Below, piece after piece: positions 16,214 through 24,210 of a DNA stretch of 64,000 bases (position 1 is its first letter; each line of letters opens with the position of its first letter). Both the position numbers and the translations under genes were made by a program. Source of the stretch: Halomonas korlensis (GTDB lineage: Bacteria; Pseudomonadota; Gammaproteobacteria; Pseudomonadales; Halomonadaceae); contig NZ_FPBP01000009.1 of the NCBI RefSeq assembly GCF_900116705.1, positions 62,001-126,000 on the forward strand, in the 5' to 3' direction. Under the pieces are notes generated by a model. That model had not been told where the DNA came from, did no database searches, and saw only the letters and a list, made by a program, of their open reading frames with translations.

Positions 16214-17362
16214 TCAAGCGCCGCGTCGCGGGGCGGCGGCGATCAGCAGCCGGGCCAGGCTCTCGGCACGATCGGCCAGCAGCTCGGCACAGCGCTCCAG
16301 CGCCTCGTCAAGCGTCATCGGGCCATCGGCCAGGGCGAAGGCGGCACTGACGCCTTCGCCGAAGGCCGCCTGCCAGCCGGGCGCCAGGCGGCCAGCCAGC
16401 ACCACCACCGGTACGCCGTGACGCTTCGCCTCGCGGGCGACGCCGACCGGGGTCTTGCCGGCCATGCTCTGGCCATCGAGCTGGCCTTCACCGGTGATCA
16501 CCAGGTCGGCCCCGTCGAGCAGGGCGCCGAAGCCGGCCTGCGCCATCACCAGCTCGATGCCGGGGCGCAGTTCGGCACCCAGGAAGGCCCGCGCGGCAAA
16601 CCCCATGCCGCCGGCGGCGCCGGCACCCGCCAGCTCACGATGATCCGTGCCCAGCGCCTTGGCCGAAACATCGGCGAAGCGGGCCAGGGCCGCGTCGAGC
16701 GTGGCCACATCGTCCGGCGTGGCGCCTTTCTGGGGCCCGAAGACGGCGCTGGCGCCGCGCTCGCCGAGTAGGGGGTTGTCGACGTCAACGGCGGTCTCGA
16801 CGGCGAGCCCGGCGAGGCGCGGGTCGAGCCCGTCGAGGTCGAGCTCGGCGAGATTTTTCAGTGCGGCGCCGCCGGCGGGAAGCTCACGGCCCTCGGCATC
16901 GAGCAGCCGCGCGCCAAGGGCAGCCAGCATGCCCGCACCGCCATCGTTGGTGGCGCTGCCGCCGAGCGTCAGCAGCAACCGCTCGGCACCCGCATCCAGG
17001 GCGTGACGGATCAGCTCGCCCACGCCGTAGGTGGTGCTGTGCAGGGCGGTACGCTCGTCCGGGGGCAAGGCCTGAAGGCCGCTGGCCTCGGCAAGCTCCA
17101 CATAGGCGGTGCGACTGGCCGCATGCCAGCCCCAGTCGGCATGCGCTGGGCGACCCAGGGCATCATGCACGTTGGCATGGCGTCGCTCGGCGCCGGTCGC
17201 GGCGAGCAGGGCGTCGAGGCTGCCCTCGCCGCCGTCGGCGAGCGGGCATTCGAGCGTGGTGATATCGCCATCCACGCGGCCGATGCCGAAAGCAATGGCA
17301 CGTGCGGCATCGGCCGCGGCCAGGGCGTCCTTGAAACTATCCGGGCAGATCAGAATCTTCAT
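16214..17362 (-). CDS. glxK: glycerate kinase (GarK/GlxK family)
   Basis: A 382-residue glycerate 2-kinase that phosphorylates D-glycerate with ATP at the end of glyoxylate and glucarate breakdown. The family start MKILICPDSFKDAL is exact, followed by PLADGGEGSLDAL, the LLLTLGGSATNDGGAGML nucleotide and substrate region, GPQKGATP and the C-terminal TGEGQLDGQSMAGKTP. Size is standard. No glyoxylate carboligase or tartronate semialdehyde reductase sits beside it, so here it appears as a stand-alone gene, followed in the same direction by dps after 141 bp. The symbol garK would be equally acceptable. Confidence 0.92.
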   Translation of the reverse strand: MKILICPDSFKDALAAADAARAIAFGIGRVDGDITTLECPLADGGEGSLDALLAATGAERRHANVHDALGRPAHADWGWHAASRTAYVELAEASGLQALPPDERTALHSTTYGVGELIRHALDAGAERLLLTLGGSATNDGGAGMLAALGARLLDAEGRELPAGGAALKNLAELDLDGLDPRLAGLAVETAVDVDNPLLGERGASAVFGPQKGATPDDVATLDAALARFADVSAKALGTDHRELAGAGAAGGMGFAARAFLGAELRPGIELVMAQAGFGALLDGADLVITGEGQLDGQSMAGKTPVGVAREAKRHGVPVVVLAGRLAPGWQAAFGEGVSAAFALADGPMTLDEALERCAELLADRAESLARLLIAAAPRRGA

Positions 17363-17486
17363 GGGCAGGCTCTGTTATCATTTTCGCCCAGCTTAGCGGC
17401 TGAGCGGAGCCGGCAGAAGAGGTAAACCTTTTTCCGCCTTCTGACGGATGCGTACACTATGGCTATTCAGCTTCGGGAGTCAGCTC

Positions 17487-18056
17487 ATGCGTCATTGGCC
17501 GTTGTCCCTCATGCTGGTTGTGGGCTTGCCGGTTCTCGCCGGCTGCCAGACCAGTCCTTCGACGCTGCCGGTGGCGGAGCCCGCGCCGTCGGCCGAGTGC
17601 CGCTGGTCAAGCGATTCGGCCTCGGTGCGCGATCGCATGCGCCGGGCGATGGCCGTGCTCGAGGCCGAAGGTTTTACGGTGCGTGACACCGATCCCGTGC
17701 TGGGGCTGGTCAGCGCCGAGCGAGCGCGAACCCTGCCCGGCACCAGTGGTATGTACGATCCCTGGGAGCGCAGCAGCCTATTCGGCGGTTACGGCGGCTT
17801 TGGTAGTCGAGGCGGCTTCTCCGGCGGCGTTGTGGTGGGGCTAGGGGGTGGATATGGCGGCTTGGGTCGTGATGCGACGCGTCTCGAGCGTGTGTCGCTG
17901 GTCGCCACCTCCGAGGAGACGAGGGTCTCCCGTGACTCCCAGGTGATCGACTGGCGCGGTGAAGTGCACGAGACGCGCAGCGCCAGCGATGCCGACTTCT
18001 GTCGTCGGCTGCGCGAGGCAATGCAGGCCATGCCGGTCGAGGAGGCGTCACCATGA
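17487..18056 (+). CDS. putative lipoprotein with glycine-rich segment
   Basis: A 189-residue predicted lipoprotein of unknown function. The signal sequence ends in the lipobox VLAGC, so it should be lipidated and sit in the envelope. A conserved-looking domain about residues 37-90 (RDRMRRAMAVLEAEGFTV and VLGLVSAERA) is followed by a glycine-rich stretch (GGYGGFGSRGG, then GLGGGYGGLG). The longest frame starts 13 codons earlier, but GGAG at 17476-17479 is seven bases before the ATG at 17487 and only this start gives a proper signal peptide. It overlaps the next lipoprotein gene by 4 bp; the two proteins share a similar one-helix-plus-strand pattern and may act together. Confidence 0.75.
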   Translation: MRHWPLSLMLVVGLPVLAGCQTSPSTLPVAEPAPSAECRWSSDSASVRDRMRRAMAVLEAEGFTVRDTDPVLGLVSAERARTLPGTSGMYDPWERSSLFGGYGGFGSRGGFSGGVVVGLGGGYGGLGRDATRLERVSLVATSEETRVSRDSQVIDWRGEVHETRSASDADFCRRLREAMQAMPVEEASP

Positions 18057-18424
18057 TAAAGCGGCTTTCCGTAGTGTCGACAGCGGTACTGATGAGCCTG
18101 TGGTTGGGCGGCTGTGCCACCACGGCGCCCCCCGCCGAGCCACGCGAGCTGGTCTTCGAAACGCCTCCCGCGGTCACCCTCGAGACGGCCGTGGCACTGC
18201 TGATGGAGCGTGGCTATGTGATCCGCCATGCCGATGGCCAGCTGGGTCGCGCCGAGGCCGTGCTGTCGCGCTGGCCCGGATACAGCGTTGAGCTCAATGT
18301 CGAGGGGGAAGGCAACACCAGCCGGGTGAGTGTCTCCGCCACCCGCGGTGGCCGCCCCCTGACGCCGCAGACCCTCGACCCTTTTCTGGTGGACCTGCGG
18401 TCGCGGCTGGGGCTCTTTCTCTGA
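18053..18424 (+). CDS. small putative lipoprotein
   Basis: A 123-residue predicted lipoprotein with lipobox LGGC after a short hydrophobic signal. The mature part contains VTLETAVALLMERGYVIRHADGQLGRAEAVL, which looks like a distant copy of the corresponding region in the upstream lipoprotein (RRAMAVLEAEGFTVRDTDPVLGLVSAER), so the pair may be diverged paralogues. The start ATG overlaps the preceding stop (ATGA), showing translational coupling. I do not recognise the family and assign no function beyond an envelope location. Confidence 0.72.
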   Translation: MIKRLSVVSTAVLMSLWLGGCATTAPPAEPRELVFETPPAVTLETAVALLMERGYVIRHADGQLGRAEAVLSRWPGYSVELNVEGEGNTSRVSVSATRGGRPLTPQTLDPFLVDLRSRLGLFL

Positions 18425-18503
18425 CTGGTGCTTCCTCTGATCGTCGCTTTTTCTGGTCGGCTCAGGGAGGCGCCTCTTTCGTTATCCTGAGGTGGCTCTT
18501 CGA

Positions 18504-19193
18504 ATGATCGGTAGTTTTGACAGGCGCCACGCCACCCTGTGGCAGCGGCTCTCCGGGGCGAGTCTCGCTCTGCTGTTGCTGTTCCTGCCGACAGTGATTC
18601 ATGCCCACCCCCATGGCTGGATCGACATGAGCATGCGCCTGGTGTTCGACGACAAGGGGCGTCTGGCGGCACTGCATCAGTCGTGGCGGATGGATCCTTT
18701 CTACAGCCTGGTCATCCTCGAGGAGCTGGGACAGGTCGACGGCGGTGACAGCCTGGAAGCCGGCCTCGACCAGCTGGGCAACGATATCCGCGGCAACCTG
18801 AGCCCACATGACTACTTCACCGAACTGCGCCTGGGCGACGACAGGCTGCAACTGGGGCAGGTGAGCGAGTACACCGTGCTTGAGCGCGGCGGGCGGGTCG
18901 AGTTCATCTTCCGCTTGCCGCTGGCAGAACCGGTGACGCTGGCGGGCGAGACCTTGCGCTATCAGGTATTCGACCCTAGCTACTACCTGGAGGTGGTGCA
19001 CGAAGCCGGTGATGATGGCCCATTGAAAGAAGCGCTGGTCGTGAGTGGCCGGGATGGCTGCCAGACACGTATTGTGCCCGCCGACCCGGACCCCGAACGG
19101 GTGCTCACTGCCGCGCAACTGGATGTCGACGAGCAGGGCGAATCGGGGCTCGGTCGCTACTTCGCCGAGACCGGGGAAGTGACATGCGACTGA
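18504..19193 (+). CDS. DUF1007 periplasmic protein (ZevA-like)
   Basis: A 229-residue exported protein of the DUF1007 family. After a signal peptide the mature chain begins close to HPHGWIDMSMRLVFDD, an N-terminal histidine motif likely to bind a metal. DUF1007 proteins are regularly encoded next to a NicO-type permease, as here, and the Haemophilus influenzae pair ZevA/ZevB has been linked to zinc. GAGGTGG at 18489-18495 favours the ATG at 18504 over a GTG four codons upstream. The next gene starts inside its last codons, so the two are coupled. Metal identity (zinc, nickel or cobalt) cannot be decided from sequence. Confidence 0.8.
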   Translation: MIGSFDRRHATLWQRLSGASLALLLLFLPTVIHAHPHGWIDMSMRLVFDDKGRLAALHQSWRMDPFYSLVILEELGQVDGGDSLEAGLDQLGNDIRGNLSPHDYFTELRLGDDRLQLGQVSEYTVLERGGRVEFIFRLPLAEPVTLAGETLRYQVFDPSYYLEVVHEAGDDGPLKEALVVSGRDGCQTRIVPADPDPERVLTAAQLDVDEQGESGLGRYFAETGEVTCD

Positions 19194-20206
19194 TGGCACG
19201 ACCGCTGCTGCTATGTGTTGGGCTGTTGCTGGTCGGGCTGGGACTCTATTGGCTGTGGTTTCAGGGCGGATTGCAGGCGCTGAGCCTGTCTATCGTGACT
19301 TGGCAGCGCGACTTTCACCGCGCCCTGACGCTCGCCATCACCGAGTTTTCCGGTACGCCCTCGCCGGCGGCCTGGGCGACCCTGCTCGGCGTCAGCTTCG
19401 GGTATGGCGTCTTCCACGCCGCTGGCCCGGGCCATGGCAAGGCGGTGTTGACCACCTACCTGCTTTCCCAGGGCGGCGCGCGACGCCGGGCGCTGGGGCT
19501 GTCGTTTGCGGCATCGCTGCTCCAGGGGCTGGTGGCGATCGGCCTGGTCGTGGTGCTGGTACACGGGCTGGGCTGGTTGACGCGCCAGGCCATGGGTAGC
19601 GTGGTCTGGGTCGAACAGGCGAGTTTCCTGATGGTCGCGCTCCTGGGGGGCTGGCTGTGTGTTCGGGCGCTCCGTCAGCTGCGTCGCCCGGTGCCGGCCC
19701 ATGAGCATGAACACGAGCACGGCCATGAACACGGCCATAGCCATGTTCATGACCATATGTGCTGCGGCGGACACCATCATGTCGACCCCCGTCAGGCCAG
19801 CGATTGGCGAACGGCGATGGCAACGGTGGTCGCCATCGGCATTCGCCCCTGCAGCGGCGGCGTGCTGCTACTGGGGGCGGCAACGCTGCTGGGTCAGTTC
19901 GCGGTAGGGGTGGCAGCTGTGCTGGTGATGTCGTTGGGCACGGCCTTGACCGTCTCGGCGCTCGCGCTTGCCAGCGTGATGGCCCGCGGCTGGGCCGTGC
20001 GACGCCTGGCGCAGCAGAGCCGGCCGCCGCGCATCGGCCGAGTGATTGGCTGGGCTTCGCTGGGCGGCGGGCTGGCCATTGCCGGACTGGGATTGTCGCT
20101 GACGTTCACCGGCATCAGCCAGCCCGCGAGCGCGCCGCTGCTGGGCGAGCCGCCGGCGCGTGACGAAACCGGTGAGGGGCCATCGGCTCACCCCTTCGGA
20201 GGATGA
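19184..20206 (+). CDS. NicO-family metal transporter (ZevB/RcnA-like) with His-rich loop
   Basis: A 340-residue inner-membrane protein of the nickel/cobalt (NicO) transporter family. The motif FGYGVFHAAGPGHGKAVL (about residues 72-89) matches the metal-binding helix of the family, and a second conserved helix has AIGIRPCSGGVLLLG. Between them is a cytosolic loop very rich in histidine (about 173-199: HEHEHEHGHEHGHS, HVHDH, then CCGGHHH), as in RcnA and ZevB. Coupled to the DUF1007 gene by a 10-bp overlap, it probably forms a transition-metal import or export pair with it. Its 3' end overlaps the convergent HIT gene by 19 bp. Confidence 0.82.
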   Translation: MRLMARPLLLCVGLLLVGLGLYWLWFQGGLQALSLSIVTWQRDFHRALTLAITEFSGTPSPAAWATLLGVSFGYGVFHAAGPGHGKAVLTTYLLSQGGARRRALGLSFAASLLQGLVAIGLVVVLVHGLGWLTRQAMGSVVWVEQASFLMVALLGGWLCVRALRQLRRPVPAHEHEHEHGHEHGHSHVHDHMCCGGHHHVDPRQASDWRTAMATVVAIGIRPCSGGVLLLGAATLLGQFAVGVAAVLVMSLGTALTVSALALASVMARGWAVRRLAQQSRPPRIGRVIGWASLGGGLAIAGLGLSLTFTGISQPASAPLLGEPPARDETGEGPSAHPFGG

Positions 20207-20631
20207 GGCGCCGCCAGGGGCAGGGTGTCGAGCTGTGCGAGTAGGCGCTCATACAAGTCTTTCAGCGCCTCTGGCCGGTAGGCCTCGGGCTGGCCATGTC
20301 CCCAGACCGGCGCCGGCCAGGCGGCATCGCTGCGGTGGCGCACGACCACATGCACATGCAGTTGGGCCACCATGTTGCCGAGCGTGGCAATATTGAGCTT
20401 GTCGCCGTTGAAGCTGGCTTTCAATGCTCGCCCGACCGCGGTGGCTTCCCGCCATAGCTGTTGCTGCTCGCCCTCCTCGAGATCGAAGACCTCGCTGACC
20501 GCGTGACGCCGTGGCAGCAGAATCAGCCAGGGAAAGCGTGCATCGTTCATCAGCCGCACCTGGCATAGCGGGAGCTCGGCCAGCGCATGGCTGTCGGCTG
20601 CGAGGCGAGCATCGGGTTGAAAGTCAGGCAT
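20188..20631 (-). CDS. HIT-domain protein
   Basis: A 147-residue protein of the histidine-triad superfamily, whose members hydrolyse or transfer nucleotides. The central block LNIATLGNMVAQLHVHVVVRHRSDAAWPAPVWG contains the family site as QLHVHVV, with glutamine in place of the first histidine; this variant is common in the small bacterial subgroup and the catalytic histidine remains. A much longer frame exists, but AAGGAGG lies six bases before the ATG at 20631 and fixes the start. The physiological substrate is unknown. It converges on the NicO transporter gene and is divergent from a TauE-family permease. Confidence 0.85.
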   Translation of the reverse strand: MPDFQPDARLAADSHALAELPLCQVRLMNDARFPWLILLPRRHAVSEVFDLEEGEQQQLWREATAVGRALKASFNGDKLNIATLGNMVAQLHVHVVVRHRSDAAWPAPVWGHGQPEAYRPEALKDLYERLLAQLDTLPLAAPHPPKG

Positions 20632-20766
20632 GATGAGCCTCCTTGAAGGGGTGGGGGCGGGCACGGCTGATGCGGTATCGCGCAAGACTTGCAGCGCTGA
20701 GTTTGCTGTGTCTTCCGGGATGGCTATGCTGACCGGTCTTGTGCCTACGGAAAAGCGAAACCTTCG

Positions 20767-21513
20767 ATGACCGCAATGGAAGTACTGGCGCTGCTGGTGA
20801 TCGGCACCGTGGCCGGCTTCATCAATGTGCTGTCGGCGGGCGGGTCCATGCTGACGCTGCCGCTGCTGATGTTCCTGGGACTCCCGCCGCAGGTGGCCAA
20901 TGGCACCAACCGGGTGTCTATTGTGCTGCAGAGCGTTTCGGCGGTGGCAAGTTTCTTGCGCGCCGGGGCCCGGCATACGGGGCTGAGCCTGCGGCTCTCG
21001 GTGCCGGCCGTGCTGGGCTCGCTACTCGGGACCTGGTTGGCGCTGCAGGTCAGTGACACGCTGTTCGAGGCGGTGCTGATCACGGTGATGGGCGCCTCGG
21101 CACTGCTGATGCTGCTTCCCCAGCCGCGTCTGGAGACTCGCCCATTGACTGTCAAGCGCCTGACGCCGGCCATCTATCTGGCGATGTTCGGTATCGGGGT
21201 CTATGGCGGCTTTCTCCAGGTCGGTGTCGGCATCCTGTTCATTGTGGTGCTTTACCGCATGCTGAAGATCGATCTTGCCCAGGTGAACGCCTTCAAGGTA
21301 TTGATCATACTGATGTATACCCTGCCGGCGCTGGCGATCTTTGTCTATCACGATCAGGTGCGCTGGGGATATGGGCTTATCCTTGCCGCCGGCAGCATGC
21401 TGGGCGCCTGGGTCGGCGTGAAAGTCAATGTCAGCGCGCGCGGCGCGCTCTGGGTCAAGTGGCTGACGATCATCGTGATCGTGGCGATCATCCTGAGGCT
21501 GCTGCTGGGATGA
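20767..21513 (+). CDS. TauE/SafE-family permease
   Basis: A 248-residue membrane protein with about eight helices in two repeats, typical of the TauE/SafE family, whose characterised members export sulfite, sulfoacetate or other organic anions. The N-terminal repeat FINVLSAGGSMLTLPLLMFLGLPPQVANGTN and the second repeat GVYGGFLQVGVGILFIVV carry the paired glycine-rich loops of the family. Nothing in the neighbourhood fixes its substrate. It is divergent from the HIT gene with 135 bp between them. Confidence 0.88.
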   Translation: MTAMEVLALLVIGTVAGFINVLSAGGSMLTLPLLMFLGLPPQVANGTNRVSIVLQSVSAVASFLRAGARHTGLSLRLSVPAVLGSLLGTWLALQVSDTLFEAVLITVMGASALLMLLPQPRLETRPLTVKRLTPAIYLAMFGIGVYGGFLQVGVGILFIVVLYRMLKIDLAQVNAFKVLIILMYTLPALAIFVYHDQVRWGYGLILAAGSMLGAWVGVKVNVSARGALWVKWLTIIVIVAIILRLLLG

Positions 21514-21575
21514 CGTGCTAGACTCAATGTGCAGTTTTCTTAAACTTCCCACCATGCTGCAAGGAGACATGTCTC

Positions 21576-21707
21576 ATGAAAAGGATTTTGTCGTTGACGC
21601 TCGTTACCCTCTTCACGGTGTCATTGCTGAGTGGCTGCAATACCATGCGCGGCGCCGGCGAGGATATCGAGCAAGGTGGTGAGGCGGTCCAGCGCTCCGC
21701 CGACTGA
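21576..21707 (+). CDS. entericidin-like small lipoprotein
   Basis: A 43-residue lipoprotein (MKRILSLTLVTLF then LLSGCNTMRGAG) whose lipobox LSGC and short mature part ending GEDIEQGGEAVQRSAD match the entericidin A/B family. Entericidins are envelope lipoproteins; in E. coli EcnB acts as a bacteriolytic toxin paired with EcnA. AAGGAG at 21561-21566 lies nine bases before the ATG. Only one copy is present, so it has no adjacent antidote partner. The gene is short and easily missed by ORF length cut-offs. Confidence 0.85.
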   Translation: MKRILSLTLVTLFTVSLLSGCNTMRGAGEDIEQGGEAVQRSAD

Positions 21708-21750
21708 TGCGATGGTGACAAGCCCTTCTGAAGGATGCTGAAAGGGGGGC

Positions 21751-22254
21751 TTAACGGGCGTCGTGCTCGTCCTGAGCACGGCGCTCTTCGGCTTCGGCCT
21801 GTTTTCTCAGCTTTTTCCTAAGCGCGGCTTTTTCAAAACGCAATTGCTGCGTTGGTGTGGCGATATCAAGTGTCGGCACCCTCGCCGGCTGTCCCTCCTC
21901 ATCGACCGCCACCATGGTCAAATAGCAGCTATTGGTGTGACGGATCAGCTTCTGTCGAATGTCTTCGGCGACTACCTTAATACCGATCTCCATGGAAGAG
22001 CGACCGACGTGATTGACGCTTGCCAGGAAGGTGACCAGCTCACCGACATGAATCGGTTGTTTGAAGAGGACCTGATCGACCGAAAGGGTCACTACGTAGT
22101 GGCCGGAAAAGCGGCTGGCGCAGGCATAGGCGACTTCATCGAGCTTCTTGAGGATGGCGCCACCGTGAACCTTGCCACTGAAGTTGGCCAGATCGGGGGT
22201 CATTAACACCGTCATGGTTAATTCATGCTGGCGGGGAAGGTCGTCGGGAGTCAT
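21751..22254 (-). CDS. acyl-CoA thioesterase (YciA/BACH hotdog family)
   Basis: A 167-residue hotdog-fold thioesterase that releases free acids from acyl-CoA. The family block TPDLANFSGKVHGGAILKKLDEVAYACASRFSG-type sequence contains the GKVHGG turn and the catalytic aspartate in LDEVAY. The segment VNHVGRSSMEIGIKV is also typical. The C-terminus adds a charged tail (KKLRKQAEAEERRAQDEHD) likely to be an exposed helix. It converges on the entericidin-like gene. Substrate chain length cannot be read from the sequence. Confidence 0.9.
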   Translation of the reverse strand: MTPDDLPRQHELTMTVLMTPDLANFSGKVHGGAILKKLDEVAYACASRFSGHYVVTLSVDQVLFKQPIHVGELVTFLASVNHVGRSSMEIGIKVVAEDIRQKLIRHTNSCYLTMVAVDEEGQPARVPTLDIATPTQQLRFEKAALRKKLRKQAEAEERRAQDEHDAR

Positions 22255-22416
22255 GCTCTAGTTCCATGAAGTTGAATTGTCAGTATAGGGCAAGCATGTT
22301 TTGCCTTGAAACGAAGGCGTATCACGCCAGCTGGCACGGACCCGACCAACGCGTCCGATATAACGAGCTTGAGCCACATATATTACTCGGTGCATGACAC
22401 CTGCAAGGAGGCAATG

Positions 22417-22743
22417 ATGGAACCCGCTTTTCGTATCGGCGCCGAAGTGCTGGATACAGCCAACCAGAGTGTAGGGTCGGTCGATGCCCTAGGAAATCAT
22501 TATCTCAGGGTCATCTCGTCCGACGGCTCGCCGCTTTGGATACCCTATTCTCGGCTCGATGTCACGGATGGCAATCAGCTCTGCCTGATCGACAGGGTCG
22601 ACGACACGCATGGCGCCGTCTTGACTTCGATGCCCCATGGGGAGCGCGACCCGGATATCGACCCCAATGACGATATCAACGAGGCCAGCGCCGAATCTTT
22701 CCCGGCAAGCGACCCGCCCTCCTATACCCGCGGCAAGGCCTGA
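22417..22743 (+). CDS. DUF2171-like small protein
   Basis: A 108-residue soluble protein of unknown function. The first two thirds (IGAEVLDTANQSVGSVDALG through LWIPYSRLDV) look like a beta-rich PRC-barrel or DUF2171-type domain that in other proteins senses or binds small ligands. The acidic tail contains INEASAESFPASDPPSY, a motif common in small general-stress proteins. The frame is open 37 codons further upstream, but AAGGAGG at 22405-22411 lies five bases before the ATG at 22417. A long hairpin follows directly after the stop. Confidence 0.75.
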   Translation: MEPAFRIGAEVLDTANQSVGSVDALGNHYLRVISSDGSPLWIPYSRLDVTDGNQLCLIDRVDDTHGAVLTSMPHGERDPDIDPNDDINEASAESFPASDPPSYTRGKA

Positions 22744-22747
22744 AACA

Positions 22748-22779
22748 CATCGCGCACGGCAAGAGTGCCGTGCGCGATG
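22748..22779. terminator. perfect 14-bp hairpin between convergent genes
   Basis: CATCGCGCACGGCA (22748-22761) pairs perfectly with TGCCGTGCGCGATG (22766-22779) around an AGAG tetraloop. It begins five bases after the stop of the DUF2171-like gene and ends 19 bases before the stop of the AtoE-type gene, so it can serve both strands. Neither strand has a T run, so termination would rest on the stem alone. Confidence 0.6.
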
Positions 22780-22798
22780 ATCTCGCATGGCGGCAGGA

Positions 22799-24109
22799 TC
22801 AGAACCAGGTCAGGCCGATGGAGATGATGATGCCGGTGATGAACAGCTGGATCAGGCAGAATCCCATGATGTCCTTGGCTTTCAATCCGGCGATACCCAG
22901 CACTGGCAGGGCCCAGAAGGGCTGAAGCAGGTTGGTCCAGGCATCGCCCCAGGCCACGGCCATCGCCACACGGGGGATGTCGACGCCCAATGCTTGAGCG
23001 GCGGGTAGCATGACCGGTGCCTGTACGGCCCACTGCCCGCCCCCGGACGGTACGAAGATGTTGACGATTCCTGCGCTGATGAACGACCAGAAGGGCAATG
23101 AGGTTTCGGTGGCAAACGAGATCAACCCCTGCGACATGCTCTCGGCAAGCCCTGACTGCACCATGATCGCCATGATCCCGGCATAGAAAGGAAACTGGAT
23201 GACGATGCCGGCCCCGCCCTTGATCGCCTCCTGAAGGCTGTTGAGCAGGCTCTGGGGCGTGCGGTGAAGCACGATCGCCAGGGACAGGAAGATGAAGTTG
23301 ACCACGTTCAGGTTCAGGCCGCCGCCGCGCAGGACGAAGTGGTCGAGCAGGTAGAGGACGCCCGGGATACCCACCAGCCAGGCCAGCGTCACGCTGTTCT
23401 CGAGCCGTTCGGCCGGACGCGTGACGCGCGGCCGGAAGGCCTCGTCCTCGCCCAACAACTTGGGATCGATGAACACGCTGTCCTTTTCATCGGGCAGCAT
23501 CAGGCGATTGACCAGCGGCACCGCAATGAACAGGCAAATGACGATCGCCAGATTGAAGAGCGCAAAGATGGTCGAGCCAGTACCGATCACGCCAATCTGC
23601 TCGGCGGTAAAGTGGCCATCCGTGGCGATGGTCAGCGGTATCGAGCCGGCCAGGCCGCCGTGCCAGACGATGAAGCCGGAGTAGGCGCTGGCTACCAACA
23701 GGCGATAGTCCACCCGCACCAGCTTGGCCAGTTCCTTGGCAAACAGTGCGCCCACTACCAGGCCGAAGCCCCAATTGATCCAGCTGGCGGCAAGCGAGAC
23801 CAGCGTCACCAGGATGATGGCGCTACCGGGGCTCTTTGCCAGGCTGGCAAGCCGTTGCAACAGTCGCTTGACCGGAGGGGAGCTTGCCAGCATGAAGCCG
23901 GTAACCAGCACCAGCAGCATCTGCATCGAGAAGGTCAGCAGACTCCAGAATCCATCGCCCCAGAAGCGCATCACCGCCAGCGGTGTCTGTCGCTCCACCC
24001 CGATCGCCGCGGCGGCGGCAATGAGCGTCAGCAACAGAACGAAAATAAAAGGGTCGGGCAGGTAGCGTTCGACCAGCCTGACGGCCGGTTTCGAGATGGC
24101 CTTGAGCAT
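22799..24109 (-). CDS. atoE: short-chain fatty acid transporter (AtoE family)
   Basis: A 436-residue polytopic membrane protein of the AtoE family, importers of acetoacetate and short-chain fatty acids. Features seen are the N-terminal VRLVERYLPDPFIFVLLLT, the GFMLASSPPVKRLL region and NIFVPSGGGQWAVQAPVM, a block very characteristic of the family. About eleven membrane helices are predicted. The frame is open to 24181 but the first 24 residues are atypical, so ATG at 24109 (MLKAISKPAV) is chosen. No ato or CoA-transferase genes lie beside it; it stands alone between a convergent hairpin and the MATE gene. Confidence 0.88.
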   Translation of the reverse strand: MLKAISKPAVRLVERYLPDPFIFVLLLTLIAAAAAIGVERQTPLAVMRFWGDGFWSLLTFSMQMLLVLVTGFMLASSPPVKRLLQRLASLAKSPGSAIILVTLVSLAASWINWGFGLVVGALFAKELAKLVRVDYRLLVASAYSGFIVWHGGLAGSIPLTIATDGHFTAEQIGVIGTGSTIFALFNLAIVICLFIAVPLVNRLMLPDEKDSVFIDPKLLGEDEAFRPRVTRPAERLENSVTLAWLVGIPGVLYLLDHFVLRGGGLNLNVVNFIFLSLAIVLHRTPQSLLNSLQEAIKGGAGIVIQFPFYAGIMAIMVQSGLAESMSQGLISFATETSLPFWSFISAGIVNIFVPSGGGQWAVQAPVMLPAAQALGVDIPRVAMAVAWGDAWTNLLQPFWALPVLGIAGLKAKDIMGFCLIQLFITGIIISIGLTWF

Positions 24110-24210
24110 GATGGCGTCTCTTGTTCTGGTTAGGAAAAGGGCGGGCTTATTGGAAAATAACGCAAACTCAGCATCTTGCACCCATCAGGTTGTCAACATT
24201 GCCGTGCCGG

